A stretch of DNA of 64,000 nucleotides from Amylibacter marinus (GTDB lineage Bacteria; Pseudomonadota; Alphaproteobacteria; Rhodobacterales; Rhodobacteraceae). A program made the translations under genes and the position numbers. The stretch covers positions 1,054,001 through 1,118,000 of the forward strand of contig NZ_BSNN01000002.1 in the NCBI RefSeq assembly GCF_030160015.1, read 5' to 3'. Every line of letters begins with the position of its first letter. The stretch's first letter is position 1. The notes below the pieces were generated by a model, which saw only the letters and a program-made list of their open reading frames with translations, did not search any database and was not told the origin of the DNA. Of the stretch, positions 55,120 to 64,000 are shown one piece after another.

Positions 55120-56456
55120 TACAGTCCTTGGTAGATTTTTGCCAGTTTTTCAAGCGCCAGTTCCGCTGTCAACTCTTCGCTTTCGCCGGTTTTGCGGCAG
55201 GTTAATTCTACCACACCGTTTTTCAGACCCCGCGGCCCGACAGTGATGCGCCACGGCAGGCCGATCAGCTCCATGGTAGAAAATTTAGCACCGGCGCGCT
55301 CTTTGCGATCATCATACAGCGGATCTAGGCCCAGCAGGGTGGCGGATTTATACAAAGCCTCACAGGCCGCGTCGGTATCATCGTCACCCTGCTTTAGATT
55401 TACAATTCCCACGCCAAATGGGGTAACGGCCTCTGGCCAAATGATCCCATTTTCATCGTGGCTAGCCTCGATAATCGCCCCCAACATGCGCGATACGCCA
55501 ATGCCATGACTGCCCATGTGCACGGGGACTTCGCGGCCCTGATCATTAACGACCTTGGCGTTCATCGCATCGGAATATTTAGTGCCAAAATAGAAAATCT
55601 GCCCCACCTCGATACCACGCGATTGGCCTTGGCGTTCGCTCGGAATCTGTGCGAACAGCTCTGGATCATGTGTTTCATCGGTACGGGCGTAGGGTGTTGT
55701 CCATTCGCGCGCGATTTCTGCGCATTGATCCCAGCTATCGTAATCCACGGCCCTGTCCCCAAGATGCAGATCAAGAATCGCCTTATCGTAGAACACCTCG
55801 GATTCACCAGTATCAGCCAGCACCAAAAACTCGTGCGTGTCCTCGCCACCAATGGGGCCAGAATCTGCGCGCATTGGCAGGGCCTTCATTCCCATACGTT
55901 CGTAGGTGCGCAGATAGCTAACCATATGGCGATTATAGGCATGTAGCGCGCTGTCTTTATCCACATCAAAATTATAGCCATCCTTCATGAAAAACTCACG
56001 CCCCCGCATGACCCCAAACCGTGGGCGCACTTCGTCGCGGAATTTCCATTGGATGTGATACAACGTCATGGGCAGATCCTTATAGGATTGCACATTGTCG
56101 CGGAAAATATCGGTGATCAGCTCTTCGTTGGTGGGGCCGTACAGCATATCGCGGCCATGGCGATCAGAAATACGCAGCATCTCTTTGCCATAGTCATCAT
56201 AGCGACCGGATTCGCGCCACAGGTCCGCAGATTGCAAGGTCGGCATCAACATCGGAATGTGGCCTGCGCGAACCTGTTCTTCGTGCACGATATTTTCCAA
56301 TTTGCGTAGAACCTTAAATCCGGTGGGTAGCCACGAATAAATACCACTGGCCGATTGCCGGATCATGCCCGCGCGGATCATCAAGCGGTGGCTGGCGATT
56401 TGCGCATCGCTTGGGTTGTCCTTCATTGTAGGCATAAAATATTTGCTGAGGCGCAT
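55119..56456 (-). CDS. proS: prolyl-tRNA synthetase (short alphaproteobacterial form)
   Basis: Charges tRNA-Pro. The 445-residue enzyme lacks the large editing insertion present in the roughly 570-residue bacterial type, matching the short alphaproteobacterial form. Class II motifs: [35 protein letters not shown] (motif 2) and [15 protein letters not shown] (motif 3), then the anticodon-binding domain (about 340-445). It follows ppx by 32 bases, the only real gap in this gene run. Confidence 0.94.
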   Translation of the reverse strand: MRLSKYFMPTMKDNPSDAQIASHRLMIRAGMIRQSASGIYSWLPTGFKVLRKLENIVHEEQVRAGHIPMLMPTLQSADLWRESGRYDDYGKEMLRISDRHGRDMLYGPTNEELITDIFRDNVQSYKDLPMTLYHIQWKFRDEVRPRFGVMRGREFFMKDGYNFDVDKDSALHAYNRHMVSYLRTYERMGMKALPMRADSGPIGGEDTHEFLVLADTGESEVFYDKAILDLHLGDRAVDYDSWDQCAEIAREWTTPYARTDETHDPELFAQIPSERQGQSRGIEVGQIFYFGTKYSDAMNAKVVNDQGREVPVHMGSHGIGVSRMLGAIIEASHDENGIIWPEAVTPFGVGIVNLKQGDDDTDAACEALYKSATLLGLDPLYDDRKERAGAKFSTMELIGLPWRITVGPRGLKNGVVELTCRKTGESEELTAELALEKLAKIYQGL

Positions 56457-56488
56457 CGCGGTATTCCTTAACTGAGATTTCGGATTTT

Positions 56489-57994
56489 CTAGTCTATTGA
56501 GGATGGCGGCGCAACCGAGCTTGTATAGGAAATATTGGCCTCTTTGCGCAGTGTTTTGGCCAATCCATTAAGGCGCTTTTGCACCACTTCGCCAATAATC
56601 GGGCGGCTGTCTGGTGGCAGGCACAGGGTGATTGTATCATCTGTCACGTGGAAAGCGCCCATGTGATATGCATCAGCGCCACTCATCATCGCCCCCAAAC
56701 GCATGGCGCGCCCCACCATCTGAGCGATCTTCAAATCCTCGGCCGAGATCAAATTCAACAACGCGCGATCTAGGGAAGCGCTGTCTCTAACCTTGTAACG
56801 TTTCATCAGGGCCCATGCCAAGAACACCCGCCCTGCGTGATCGATCCCCCCCAAATTGGCCAGCGTGGCAGCATCAAAGCTGATGTTAGCGCGGTAATCC
56901 GGATGTGAGCGCCAGTTCACATCATGCATCAAACAAGCCGCATGAATAAGGCGTAGCCGCTCTTGCCCGTGATCCTGAAACAACGGGCGCAACCAAGTGA
57001 ACAATCGATCCCCAAAACCATGGAAGCGCGCTTGGGCGCGTTCAGTGGCACGCGCCGCCTCAATCAATGGATCAAGCGCACGTATATTTTGGCTCATGCT
57101 GTTATACAAAATGCCTTCCCGTAGGCCATAGCTGGATATGGACAATTGCGCGGGTTGGATTTTTTCCAGCAGGGCAATCAGCGTTTGTGCCGCCATAGGT
57201 AACAACGACAGACGACGATCCGAGGCAACCCCATAGGCACGCAGTGCCTCGAGATCCAGCCCGATGATATGCACAAGTGTCGGCAATAGATCCGCAGGCG
57301 TTACCTGATAATCCTGTAGGACGCGCAAAGGATAGGCATTGCGTCGCATGTGAATGTTTGCCATCGCACGCCATGAACCGCCAACCAAGTACAACAGTTG
57401 CGGTGTGGTATCGAACCCCGCTACCAGCGTATCCAGCTGGGTGGCGATGTGGCGGGCCTGCTGATCTGAATCCAAATGCAGCCCCAGCACCGCCAATGGG
57501 CCCAGTCTGGAAGAGCGTGACCGCGTAATTTCGCCCTGTTGAAAACTGGCCAACTCCATAGAAGAGCCGCCAATATCACAAACCATACCTGTGGCATTCG
57601 GAGTGCTTAGAAAGATGCCTTGAGCGGATAGCTCGGCTTCTTCTTCGCCGCTAATCACCTCTAGAACGATACCCGTTTCGCGCAAAACCTCCGCGCAGAA
57701 ATCTGCGCCATCGGTGGCACGGCGCACCGCCTCGGTGGCCACCGCGCGCATATGCGTCAGGTTCATCGGTTTCGCAATGGCAACAAAGCGCTTCAGCGCC
57801 AGCAAGGCGCGTGCGCGCCCTTCTGGGTGCAAGATGCCCGTCTGCGCCAGCTCTAGCCCCAGACCACACATGACTTTTTCATTATAAAAATATGCAGGTG
57901 CGCGATTGGCGCCATCAAACACGACAAAGCGTACAGAATTCGAGCCAACATCGATGACACCCATACGATCCAATTGTGCGGCGGAATCAGTCAT
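56489..57994 (-). CDS. ppx: exopolyphosphatase / Ppx-GppA family
   Basis: Ppx/GppA-type phosphatase that hydrolyses polyphosphate (or pppGpp). The 501-residue protein has the actin-like fold motifs [17 protein letters not shown] at the start and [11 protein letters not shown], and a C-terminal HD-like helical domain (about 320-500, including [11 protein letters not shown]). The start at 57994 gives an 8-base overlap with ppk (ATGACTGA); another ATG six bases upstream and a longer open frame to 58120 are less likely. It degrades the polymer made by the neighbouring Ppk. Confidence 0.92.
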   Translation of the reverse strand: MTDSAAQLDRMGVIDVGSNSVRFVVFDGANRAPAYFYNEKVMCGLGLELAQTGILHPEGRARALLALKRFVAIAKPMNLTHMRAVATEAVRRATDGADFCAEVLRETGIVLEVISGEEEAELSAQGIFLSTPNATGMVCDIGGSSMELASFQQGEITRSRSSRLGPLAVLGLHLDSDQQARHIATQLDTLVAGFDTTPQLLYLVGGSWRAMANIHMRRNAYPLRVLQDYQVTPADLLPTLVHIIGLDLEALRAYGVASDRRLSLLPMAAQTLIALLEKIQPAQLSISSYGLREGILYNSMSQNIRALDPLIEAARATERAQARFHGFGDRLFTWLRPLFQDHGQERLRLIHAACLMHDVNWRSHPDYRANISFDAATLANLGGIDHAGRVFLAWALMKRYKVRDSASLDRALLNLISAEDLKIAQMVGRAMRLGAMMSGADAYHMGAFHVTDDTITLCLPPDSRPIIGEVVQKRLNGLAKTLRKEANISYTSSVAPPSSID

Positions 57995-60179
57995 TGCCAT
58001 GAGCCAATTCTGGTACATCTTTCGCACCAACCTTACCCCGCCCGGACAGCGAGGGATTTTCCATAAAGAAACGGTGACAATCAAAACCGTTTTCATCAGA
58101 TTGGCGCACATAGGATCCATCGGCCTGCATGACCCAGGAATTTTTCACATCGGCCATATTCGCCGCCATGATCTGGCTAATGATTTGGGCATGTACGGTC
58201 TTATTGGTGATACGCACCAAGGTTTCGACCCGCCCGTGCAGATTGCGCCCCATCCAGTCGGCCGAAGACATAAAGACCAAGGCCCCTTTATTTGGCATTT
58301 CCGTGCCATTGGCAAAACACACAATGCGTGAATGTTCCAAGAAGCGTCCGACAATTGATTTTACGCGAATATTCTCCGAAAGGCCCTGAACGCCTGGTCG
58401 CAAACCGCATATGCCACGAACCACCAGATCGATTTTCACCCCCGCTTGGGATGCGCGGTACAGTGCATCAATCACATCTGTTTCGATTAGCGAGTTCATC
58501 TTGGCCCAGATTTGTGCAGGGCGCCCCTCTTTGGCCGCCTTGGTTTCTGCATTGATATGCGCGATCAGATCATCGAATAATTGCGCCGGTGCGATGGACA
58601 ATTTATTCAATTTACCCACCTGTGCATAGCCCGACAGGTAGTTAAACAACTTGGTCGCATCTTGGCCCAATGATTTGCTACGGGTGAAATACGACAGATC
58701 CGAATAAATATTTGCCGTTACTGGGTGATAGTTTCCGGTGCCAAAATGGGTATAGGTATGTAATTCACCATGTTCGCGGCGTACCACCGTGGATACCTTG
58801 GCGTGAGTTTTTAGATCAATAAACCCATAAACCACGTGCACGCCTGCCTTTTCCAATTGCCGCGACAGGCGAATGTTGGCGGCCTCGTCAAAGCGTGCCT
58901 TTAGCTCGACCACGGCGGTGACGGATTTGCCAGATTCTGCGGCACGGCATAGTGCATCGACAATTGGTGATTGATGCGATGTGCGATACAGCGTTTGCTT
59001 GATCGCCAGAACATCTTTGTCGCGTGCGGCCTGTTGCAGGAACCCGACCACCACATCAAAACTTTCGTAGGGGTGATGCAGCAGCATATCTTTCTGTCGA
59101 ATTGCCGCGAAGATATCGCCCTTAAAATCTTGGATACGTTCGGGCACACGCGGGGAATATTTGCTCCAGACCATATCTTTGGGGCCAAGGGCGCAAATTT
59201 CCGATAGATCTTGTAGGCCAGAAATCCCGTCGATGGTAAACACCTCGCTGGCATCCATATCAAGGGAATCGATGATCAGGCGCTGAAGTTTCTCTGGGGC
59301 GTTGGCCGAAATTTTTAGGCGCACCGCAACGCCGCGCTGGCGTTTTTTTAGTGCGCTTTCAAACTCGTGCACCAGATCCTCGGCCTCGTCTACGATTTCT
59401 AGATCGCTGTCACGCAACACGCGAAAAATACAGTGTCCAACCAATTTACAATCGGGAAACAGAACATCCAGCGCCCCCAATAGCATCTCTTCAAGTGGCA
59501 AGAGGCGCAACGCGCCTTTGGCGCTTTTTAGAGATATAAACCGATCTACTTGGCTGGGAATAGGTAATAGCACCTGAAAGGGCTTGCCATCGCCCATGCG
59601 CTGTAATTGTAGCGCAATGGTCAACCCCCCAGATGGAATAAAGGGAAAGGGGTGCGCTGGATCCACCGCCAAGGGACTGAGAATCGGGAATATTTGATCC
59701 AGAAAGAACTGGCGCAAATGATCGGTGTCTTCTGCGGTCAGCTCTTCTACTTTTAGAATATTAATATTCTCGCCAGCCAATTCGCGTCTTAGGTCTGCCC
59801 ATATCACCTGTTGGTGTTCCATCAAGTCGCTGGCATCCTTATCGATTAGCGCCAGTTGCTCGCTAAGCAACATGCCATCAGCGGTATTCTGTCTAACATC
59901 TGCGCGGATCAATTCACGCAAGCCCGCCACACGCACGGTAAAAAATTCATCAAGATTGCTGGAGGAAATAGACAGCATCCGCACCCGTTCCAGCAGAGGC
60001 CACGATTTATCCTGTGCCAGATCCAACACCCGCCAGTTAAAGGCCAGCCAAGTGAGCTCTCGGTTGGCAAACCTTTGGGCGGAATTTGGATCTAGGTCAG
60101 GCACCTTTGTGGGGTTTGGGATCGCCTGATTAAGAAAATCAGCGGGGTTATTTTTTTCTTGAGCCAGTGTCTTAATCAT
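57987..60179 (-). CDS. ppk: polyphosphate kinase 1
   Basis: Ppk1 reversibly builds polyphosphate from ATP. The 730-residue protein shows N domain (RFANRELTWLAFNWRVLD), H domain, and two phospholipase-D-like C domains. The autophosphorylated His is in THFGTGNYHP. SSADWMGRNLHGRVE is a further hallmark. Its ATG overlaps the hdaA stop by 8 bases (ATGATTAA). Polyphosphate supports stress survival, phosphate storage and, in Caulobacter-like bacteria, cell-cycle control. Confidence 0.96.
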   Translation of the reverse strand: MIKTLAQEKNNPADFLNQAIPNPTKVPDLDPNSAQRFANRELTWLAFNWRVLDLAQDKSWPLLERVRMLSISSSNLDEFFTVRVAGLRELIRADVRQNTADGMLLSEQLALIDKDASDLMEHQQVIWADLRRELAGENINILKVEELTAEDTDHLRQFFLDQIFPILSPLAVDPAHPFPFIPSGGLTIALQLQRMGDGKPFQVLLPIPSQVDRFISLKSAKGALRLLPLEEMLLGALDVLFPDCKLVGHCIFRVLRDSDLEIVDEAEDLVHEFESALKKRQRGVAVRLKISANAPEKLQRLIIDSLDMDASEVFTIDGISGLQDLSEICALGPKDMVWSKYSPRVPERIQDFKGDIFAAIRQKDMLLHHPYESFDVVVGFLQQAARDKDVLAIKQTLYRTSHQSPIVDALCRAAESGKSVTAVVELKARFDEAANIRLSRQLEKAGVHVVYGFIDLKTHAKVSTVVRREHGELHTYTHFGTGNYHPVTANIYSDLSYFTRSKSLGQDATKLFNYLSGYAQVGKLNKLSIAPAQLFDDLIAHINAETKAAKEGRPAQIWAKMNSLIETDVIDALYRASQAGVKIDLVVRGICGLRPGVQGLSENIRVKSIVGRFLEHSRIVCFANGTEMPNKGALVFMSSADWMGRNLHGRVETLVRITNKTVHAQIISQIMAANMADVKNSWVMQADGSYVRQSDENGFDCHRFFMENPSLSGRGKVGAKDVPELAHGND

Positions 60180-60864
60180 GAAAAGTCTCTACGGGTTTTA
60201 ACTGATCTAATGCGCGGCGGGCGATGCCCAATGTAATGGGTTTACGATGAACCAAGGCCTGGCGATCCAGCTCTGACACCAAATGCGAAACCGTCTCGAA
60301 CGATCGCTCCATACGCAACATCAAGAAATCCATCACCTTGGGGTCAAGTTTGATCTGGCGATCCGAAAACTGCTTTAGCATCACCGCGCACAACAGGCTG
60401 TCATCAGGCAACGCCAGCTCGGTTAGGCTGCTGCCTTGAAGGCGGCTCAGCAAATCTGGTAGAGTAATCCCCCACTGCCCGGGTATCCCAACACCAGTAA
60501 ACAAAAGGGTCTGCCCCTGCTCCATCATCATATTGTGCAGATGGAATGCCGCCTCTTGCAGGGCGCTGATGCCGGCTATTTGGTGCATGTTTTCCACGCA
60601 AAGGGGGGCCGTGATCTGTGCGCCCAAATTCACATCTAACAGCGCCATTGCATCAATAACCCGCGCGCCCGTCAGCTCTGCCCAAATATTGGATAGGTGG
60701 GTTTTCCCCGATCCCTTCGGCCCCGATAGAACCAATTTCCCCATGGGCCAAGATTGCCAATTCTCGAGAACCGAAACAGCGGTGGCATTGGCACCAGTTA
60801 CAAAAAAATCCTGCCGCCCAAAGGCCGTTTCAAGCGGCAAGTCAAAGATCAGTTGTTCAGCCAT
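60172..60864 (-). CDS. hdaA: DnaA-inactivating regulator HdaA
   Basis: A 230-residue AAA+ protein related to DnaA without its DNA-binding domain. QLIFDLP (residues 4-10) is the beta-clamp-binding element, followed by the P-loop GPKGSGKT (48-55). HdaA loaded on the clamp stimulates DnaA-ATP hydrolysis and prevents re-initiation. The Walker B acidic pair is altered (LCVENMHQ). The ATG at 60864 overlaps the perM stop by 8 bases (ATGGCTGA). The perM-hdaA-ppk order is conserved among alphaproteobacteria. Confidence 0.93.
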   Translation of the reverse strand: MAEQLIFDLPLETAFGRQDFFVTGANATAVSVLENWQSWPMGKLVLSGPKGSGKTHLSNIWAELTGARVIDAMALLDVNLGAQITAPLCVENMHQIAGISALQEAAFHLHNMMMEQGQTLLFTGVGIPGQWGITLPDLLSRLQGSSLTELALPDDSLLCAVMLKQFSDRQIKLDPKVMDFLMLRMERSFETVSHLVSELDRQALVHRKPITLGIARRALDQLKPVETFHD

Positions 60865-61984
60865 CACGCTCTTGGTCATCGGGGTTTGGATCACTTTCCA
60901 AAATGGGTTCAGAATCATCCCCATTATTCAACCCAATTAGCCCGTTGTACAGGCGGCTGTTCAAATATTGGCGAATACCAAATCGTGAAAACACCCCAAT
61001 GCCCGCAGCCACAGGTACCGCAACCAACATGCCCGTGAACCCCATCAAGCTGCCAAATGCAGAAAGAGCGAACATCAACCACACCGGATGCAATCCAACA
61101 GACCCGCCAACCAGTTTCGGCGTTAGGAAATTACCCTCGACCACCTGCCCAATGACAAAAATAATCGCGACGACAACGATCCACTCTGGTGTGCCCCAGA
61201 ATTGAAACAACGCCAGCCCCAGCGACAGCCCTCCCCCAATCAGCGACCCCACATAAGGAATAAAGGTCAACATACCCGCAATCAATCCTACGATCAGGCC
61301 AAATTGCAACCCCACCGCCATCAAGGTAATTGCATAAAACCCCCCGAGGATCGCGCAAACGGTCAGCTGTCCGCGTACAAATCCGGCCATCACCCCATCC
61401 AGCTCTCGTGCCAATGCGCGTAATGTCTCGCGGTGGTCGCGTGGCAACCAACCATCTATCGTGGCAACCATTCGATCCCAATCAAGAAGCATGTAAAACG
61501 CGACGACGGGGGCCACCACGATAAAGATGATGGCATCGACGACGCTAAAGGCCGAGGCCAAAACCGCATTGGCCAAATCGCCACTGCGCGCGGTTACAAG
61601 ATTTACGAAACTATCAAACGCTCCGCGCACCGAGGATTGTTCGTCTAGCAATGCTGGGAACTTGGCAATCAAGAATTCCTTGGCCGAGCTGAAATATTCG
61701 GGCAATGCTGCAATTAGGGCCACCAATTGTTCAATCATTTGCGAGAGCACGTATGCCAATACAGGCAAGGCAACAAAAATACTGACCAAGGTGATAATAG
61801 TGGTCGCGGCAACGCGCGAGAATTTCATAGCCTCTAGACGATCCGCAACCGGATCTAGAAAGTAGGCAATGGCCATACCGGTGACAAACGGCAATAAAAT
61901 CCCGCCCAGCAACCACAGCAGAAACACCGCAACCGTCAACCCAATAGCCCAATATCGAAACTGTGTTGATACGCTTAATGCCAT
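60857..61984 (-). CDS. perM: AI-2E family transporter (PerM/TqsA type)
   Basis: A 375-residue inner-membrane protein with about seven or eight helices and the family signature LIAGMLTFIPYVGSLIGGGL, followed by FVIGQVVEGNFLTPKLVGGSVGLHPVWLMFAL. Family members export AI-2 or other small molecules or act as Na+/H+ exchangers; the substrate here is unknown. GAGG five bases before the ATG. First gene of the eight-gene minus-strand run. Confidence 0.88.
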   Translation of the reverse strand: MALSVSTQFRYWAIGLTVAVFLLWLLGGILLPFVTGMAIAYFLDPVADRLEAMKFSRVAATTIITLVSIFVALPVLAYVLSQMIEQLVALIAALPEYFSSAKEFLIAKFPALLDEQSSVRGAFDSFVNLVTARSGDLANAVLASAFSVVDAIIFIVVAPVVAFYMLLDWDRMVATIDGWLPRDHRETLRALARELDGVMAGFVRGQLTVCAILGGFYAITLMAVGLQFGLIVGLIAGMLTFIPYVGSLIGGGLSLGLALFQFWGTPEWIVVVAIIFVIGQVVEGNFLTPKLVGGSVGLHPVWLMFALSAFGSLMGFTGMLVAVPVAAGIGVFSRFGIRQYLNSRLYNGLIGLNNGDDSEPILESDPNPDDQERDG

Positions 61985-62061
61985 AATGCCTCGCTTTCTG
62001 GTTTACTATCTAACTTGGAAGGATAGGATTGCAAGAAAAGAGCGATTTTAAGAGGGTTATC

Positions 62062-62409
62062 ATGGCAAAAAAGCGCGTATGTGTGGAATTCGGTATGGGA
62101 ACATCCCTGCGCCGCGAAGATTATACCGAGGCTGCCATTCGTGCGCTGAAAGATGCGCTGTGGCATAATTCGTTAAATATCGCGCCTGCCTTTGGGTTTG
62201 ACCAATCGGCCATGCTGGTGGATGTGGAAATTGCAGTGCAAAAACCCGATGCTGTTGATCTGGATCGGCTCTCTGCAATTTTACCCTATGGGCAGCCAAG
62301 TTTCGTGGTGAAAAAGGGTGGGCTGGATATCCCAAAACCCCATGGCGGTACGACCCTGATGGCCAACGCCGCGGTGATTGTATCATTTGACATGGAGCCT
62401 GCCACATGA
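62062..62409 (+). CDS. Lin0512 family protein, first copy
   Basis: A 115-residue protein of the Lin0512 family. The layout is an N-terminal beta strand with EFGMGTSL, DYTEAAIRALKDALWHN, then PDAVDLDRLSAILPYG and a C-terminal GGTTLMANAAVIVSFDM. Function unknown. The start at 62062 has a GAGGG site six bases upstream, which rejects the frame extending to 62029. It overlaps the second copy by 4 bases (ATGA). Confidence 0.82.
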   Translation: MAKKRVCVEFGMGTSLRREDYTEAAIRALKDALWHNSLNIAPAFGFDQSAMLVDVEIAVQKPDAVDLDRLSAILPYGQPSFVVKKGGLDIPKPHGGTTLMANAAVIVSFDMEPAT

Positions 62410-62768
62410 AACGTATTATTCTTGAAATGGGTATGGGCAATGATTTGTATGGCCAAGATTACACCAAGGCCGCAATCCGCGCAGTCGAGGATGCCTTTCG
62501 CCATTCAACCCTAAGCATGTTTTCAACACTTGGTTTAGATCCCAGTCTGATGGAGGTACGCGTTAGCGTGGGCGCCCAAAACCCGGATGCGGTGGATGTG
62601 GATGCCGTGGCCGCCACCTTGCCGCGCGGGCGGGCCAGCGTGCGTGCAGTGCTGGGCGGGCAAGATGTCGAAAACCCCAGCGGTGATGGCCCACATGTGA
62701 TCGTCAGTGCGGCAATCGAGGCCTATTACCCGATTGAGGCCACTGCGTGGAAATTATCCAACAGCTAA
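62406..62768 (+). CDS. Lin0512 family protein, second copy
   Basis: A 120-residue paralogue of the preceding gene: LEMGMGNDLYGQDYTKAAIRAVEDAF, PDAVDVDAVAATLPRG, VIVSAAIEAYYP. It keeps the same spacing of motifs but differs at most positions, so the pair may form a heteromeric unit. Coupled to the upstream copy. Family function unknown. Confidence 0.82.
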   Translation: MKRIILEMGMGNDLYGQDYTKAAIRAVEDAFRHSTLSMFSTLGLDPSLMEVRVSVGAQNPDAVDVDAVAATLPRGRASVRAVLGGQDVENPSGDGPHVIVSAAIEAYYPIEATAWKLSNS

Positions 62769-62772
62769 CAAA

Positions 62773-62800
62773 AAAGGCGGTACATTGCTGTACCGCCTTT
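62773..62800. terminator. bidirectional terminator between Lin0512 pair and csp
   Basis: AAAGGCGGTAC (62773-62783) and GTACCGCCTTT (62790-62800) pair perfectly around a 6-nt loop. On the minus strand T6 follows, ending the cold-shock gene; on the plus strand GAATTT follows, weaker. Confidence 0.8.
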
Positions 62801-62832
62801 GAATTTCGGTGCGGATGGAACCCGCGCGAAAC

Positions 62833-63039
62833 TTATACCAATGATAGGTCTGTCGCAGAAGACTTGCCATTGCGGCCTGTTTCCAGCTCAAAAGTTACCT
62901 TTTGGTTGTCTTCTAGGCCTTGTAGGCCAGCTGCTTGTACCGCTGTGATGTGTACAAACACATCTGCACCACCATCGTCAGGTGCGATAAAGCCGTAGCC
63001 TTTAGTTCCGTTAAACCATTTTACAGTGCCGTTAGCCAT
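62833..63039 (-). CDS. cold-shock protein
   Basis: A 68-residue CspA-family single OB-fold that binds single-stranded RNA/DNA. RNP1 is KGYGFI (residues 13-18), RNP2 VFVHI (27-31). Only one of several csp paralogues expected, and whether it is cold-induced cannot be told. AGGAG seven bases before the ATG. The 5' region to about 63160 has no long leader hairpin. Confidence 0.95.
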   Translation of the reverse strand: MANGTVKWFNGTKGYGFIAPDDGGADVFVHITAVQAAGLQGLEDNQKVTFELETGRNGKSSATDLSLV

Positions 63040-63160
63040 CTGTATTCTCCTAATAAATTGCCATCCACAACATGTGATAGCTTGGTGTCGTCCAGTCTAG
63101 TTTGAAAAATCGTCGGACTAGAATAGGCGTCAGAGAATTCAGTGAAAGAACACTTCACAT

Positions 63161-63178
63161 CCCCCACCTAGGTGGGGG
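63161..63178. repeat. 18-bp perfect palindrome near the nadK 3' end
   Basis: CCCCCACCTAGGTGGGGG is a perfect 18-bp palindrome, 41 bases past the nadK stop and 121 bases before the csp start. It could form a hairpin (no loop, so cruciform or 4-nt-loop pairing) as a terminator for nadK without a T-run, or be a dimeric protein binding site for csp control. Confidence 0.6.
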
Positions 63179-63219
63179 AAATGCATATTGCAAGGTTTCT
63201 TTGCAAAACCTTTCGTCAT

Positions 63220-63981
63220 TCACACAAATTGTTCACGGATCAGGCGCTCTTCCAATCCATGGCCGGGATCAAACAGAATGCGGTGATGCACCTCTGGGGC
63301 ACGGTAGATGTCAACCGCGCTGATCCGCTTGGCATCGCGGCTATCCGCCGAGGCTGTCACGGGGCGTTTGTCCGCCTCAAGCACCTCAAATCGTACGCGT
63401 GCGCCCATTGGCAACAGGGCCCCCCGCCAGCGCCGCGGCCGAAAGGCGGACATGGCCGTTAGTGCCAAGATATCCGCCGTGATCGGCAAAATGGGGCCAT
63501 GTGCAGAATAGTTATAGGCGGTAGACCCTGCCGGCGTAGACAGCAATGCGCCATCACAGGTCAGATTAGCGAGCCTCTCGCGGCCATCAACTATGATGCG
63601 CAATTTGGCCGCCTGAGGACCAGCACGGATCAAAGAAACCTCGTTGATCGCCAAGGCCTCGAATTTCTCACCACTCTCGCAATGCGCTTCCATACGCAGA
63701 GGATGGATTACCGTATCTTCTGCCACCTTCAGGCGATCCATCAAGCCATCAACGGCATATTCATTCATCAAAAAGCCAACGGTGCCACGATTCATCCCAT
63801 ACACGGGGCAATCAATATCTTGGGTGCCATGTAGCGCCTCAAGCATAAATCCATCCCCGCCCAATGCAACAATCACATCGGCCTGTTCCACAGGAACATC
63901 GCCGTAGCGATCGATCAAGGGAGCCATGGCCTCTTGGGCCAGAGGGCTTTTGCTGGCCATAAAGGCGATTTTCTTTGGCAT
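63220..63981 (-). CDS. nadK: NAD kinase
   Basis: NadK phosphorylates NAD+ to NADP+ with ATP. The 253 residues include the GGDG motif (41-44), MNRGTVGFLMNEY, the NE/S motif INEVSLIRAGP, and the triphosphate/substrate loop SLTCDGALLSTPAGSTAYN-type segment (CDGALLSTPAGSTAYN). Usual length is about 250-300, so complete. G-rich ribosome site GGGGGTG upstream. Its downstream hairpin is the palindrome at 63161. Confidence 0.95.
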   Translation of the reverse strand: MPKKIAFMASKSPLAQEAMAPLIDRYGDVPVEQADVIVALGGDGFMLEALHGTQDIDCPVYGMNRGTVGFLMNEYAVDGLMDRLKVAEDTVIHPLRMEAHCESGEKFEALAINEVSLIRAGPQAAKLRIIVDGRERLANLTCDGALLSTPAGSTAYNYSAHGPILPITADILALTAMSAFRPRRWRGALLPMGARVRFEVLEADKRPVTASADSRDAKRISAVDIYRAPEVHHRILFDPGHGLEERLIREQFV

Positions 63982-64000
63982 TTGTCACCCCCGCTATAAC

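Overview
The window looks like a chromosomal core segment of an alphaproteobacterium of the Rhodobacterales (Roseobacter group). The evidence is gene order and family content: the coxB-ctaB-small protein-ctaG-coxC-SURF1 cluster running into thrC and an M16 peptidase gene, the perM-hdaA-ppk-ppx run, a short proS, GapR (DUF2312), DUF1127, DUF1467, DUF2937, Hint-domain secreted proteins and a DUF1800/DUF1501 pair. By eye the base composition is only moderately GC-rich, which is on the low side for that group. I saw no tRNA, rRNA, insertion sequence, prophage, CRISPR array or replication origin.

Layout. 0.2-9.3 kb (minus strand): aerobic respiration cluster (coxB, ctaB, small assembly-type protein, ctaG, coxC, SURF1), then thrC, M16 peptidase, a GNAT and a D-lactate/2-hydroxyglutarate-type FAD oxidase, many with overlapping stop/start codons. 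9.5-15.3 kb (plus): tldD, a 37-codon ORF ending in a strong terminator, dprA, topA. 15.3-19.1 kb: membrane protein, response regulator, DUF1467, a YodC-like protein with an RGG tail, an EI24/CysZ-type protein, GNAT. 19.2-22.8 kb (minus): a GYF_2-type protein with a putative permuted papain-like active site, downstream of a DUF1800/DUF1501 pair. 23-31.4 kb: aspS, Hint protein 1, pabB, a small secreted protein, carB. 31.4-37.2 kb: a 24-residue lipoprotein, pyruvate carboxylase, the pseudouridine-degrading pair psuK-psuG. 37.2-42.2 kb: orphan two-domain ABC permease, sulfotransferase-like protein, GapR, a small membrane protein, two alpha/beta hydrolases. 42.4-49.1 kb: thrS, Hint protein 2, MocR regulator divergent from DUF1127, DUF952-pyrD-ArsC-like. 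49.1-52.7 kb: MATE exporter, MerR regulator with GST, degenerate M48-like protein. 52.7-62 kb (minus): a tightly packed eight-gene run perM-hdaA-ppk-ppx-proS-DUF2937-lolC/E-lolD. 62-64 kb: tandem Lin0512 paralogues, cold-shock protein, NAD kinase.

How the genes work together. The first block builds the aa3-type cytochrome c oxidase: subunits II and III, heme O synthesis, CuB delivery and heme insertion. The perM-lolD run combines replication control (HdaA), polyphosphate turnover (Ppk/Ppx), prolyl-tRNA charging and outer-membrane lipoprotein release, and is probably translationally coupled. CarB and PyrD serve pyrimidine synthesis, PsuK/PsuG recycle modified uridine, Pyc feeds the TCA cycle, and ThrC, PabB, AspS, ThrS and ProS are biosynthetic or translational housekeeping.

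The parts least explained by known biology are the GYF_2/putative cysteine-protease protein (19.2-20.2 kb), the RGG-tailed YodC-like protein (17.3 kb), the tandem Lin0512 pair (62 kb), two very small exported-looking ORFs (11.0 and 31.45 kb) and a DUF1501/DUF1800 pair. I found no clear multi-gene defence or novel enzymatic island. Most of the window is ordinary core genome.
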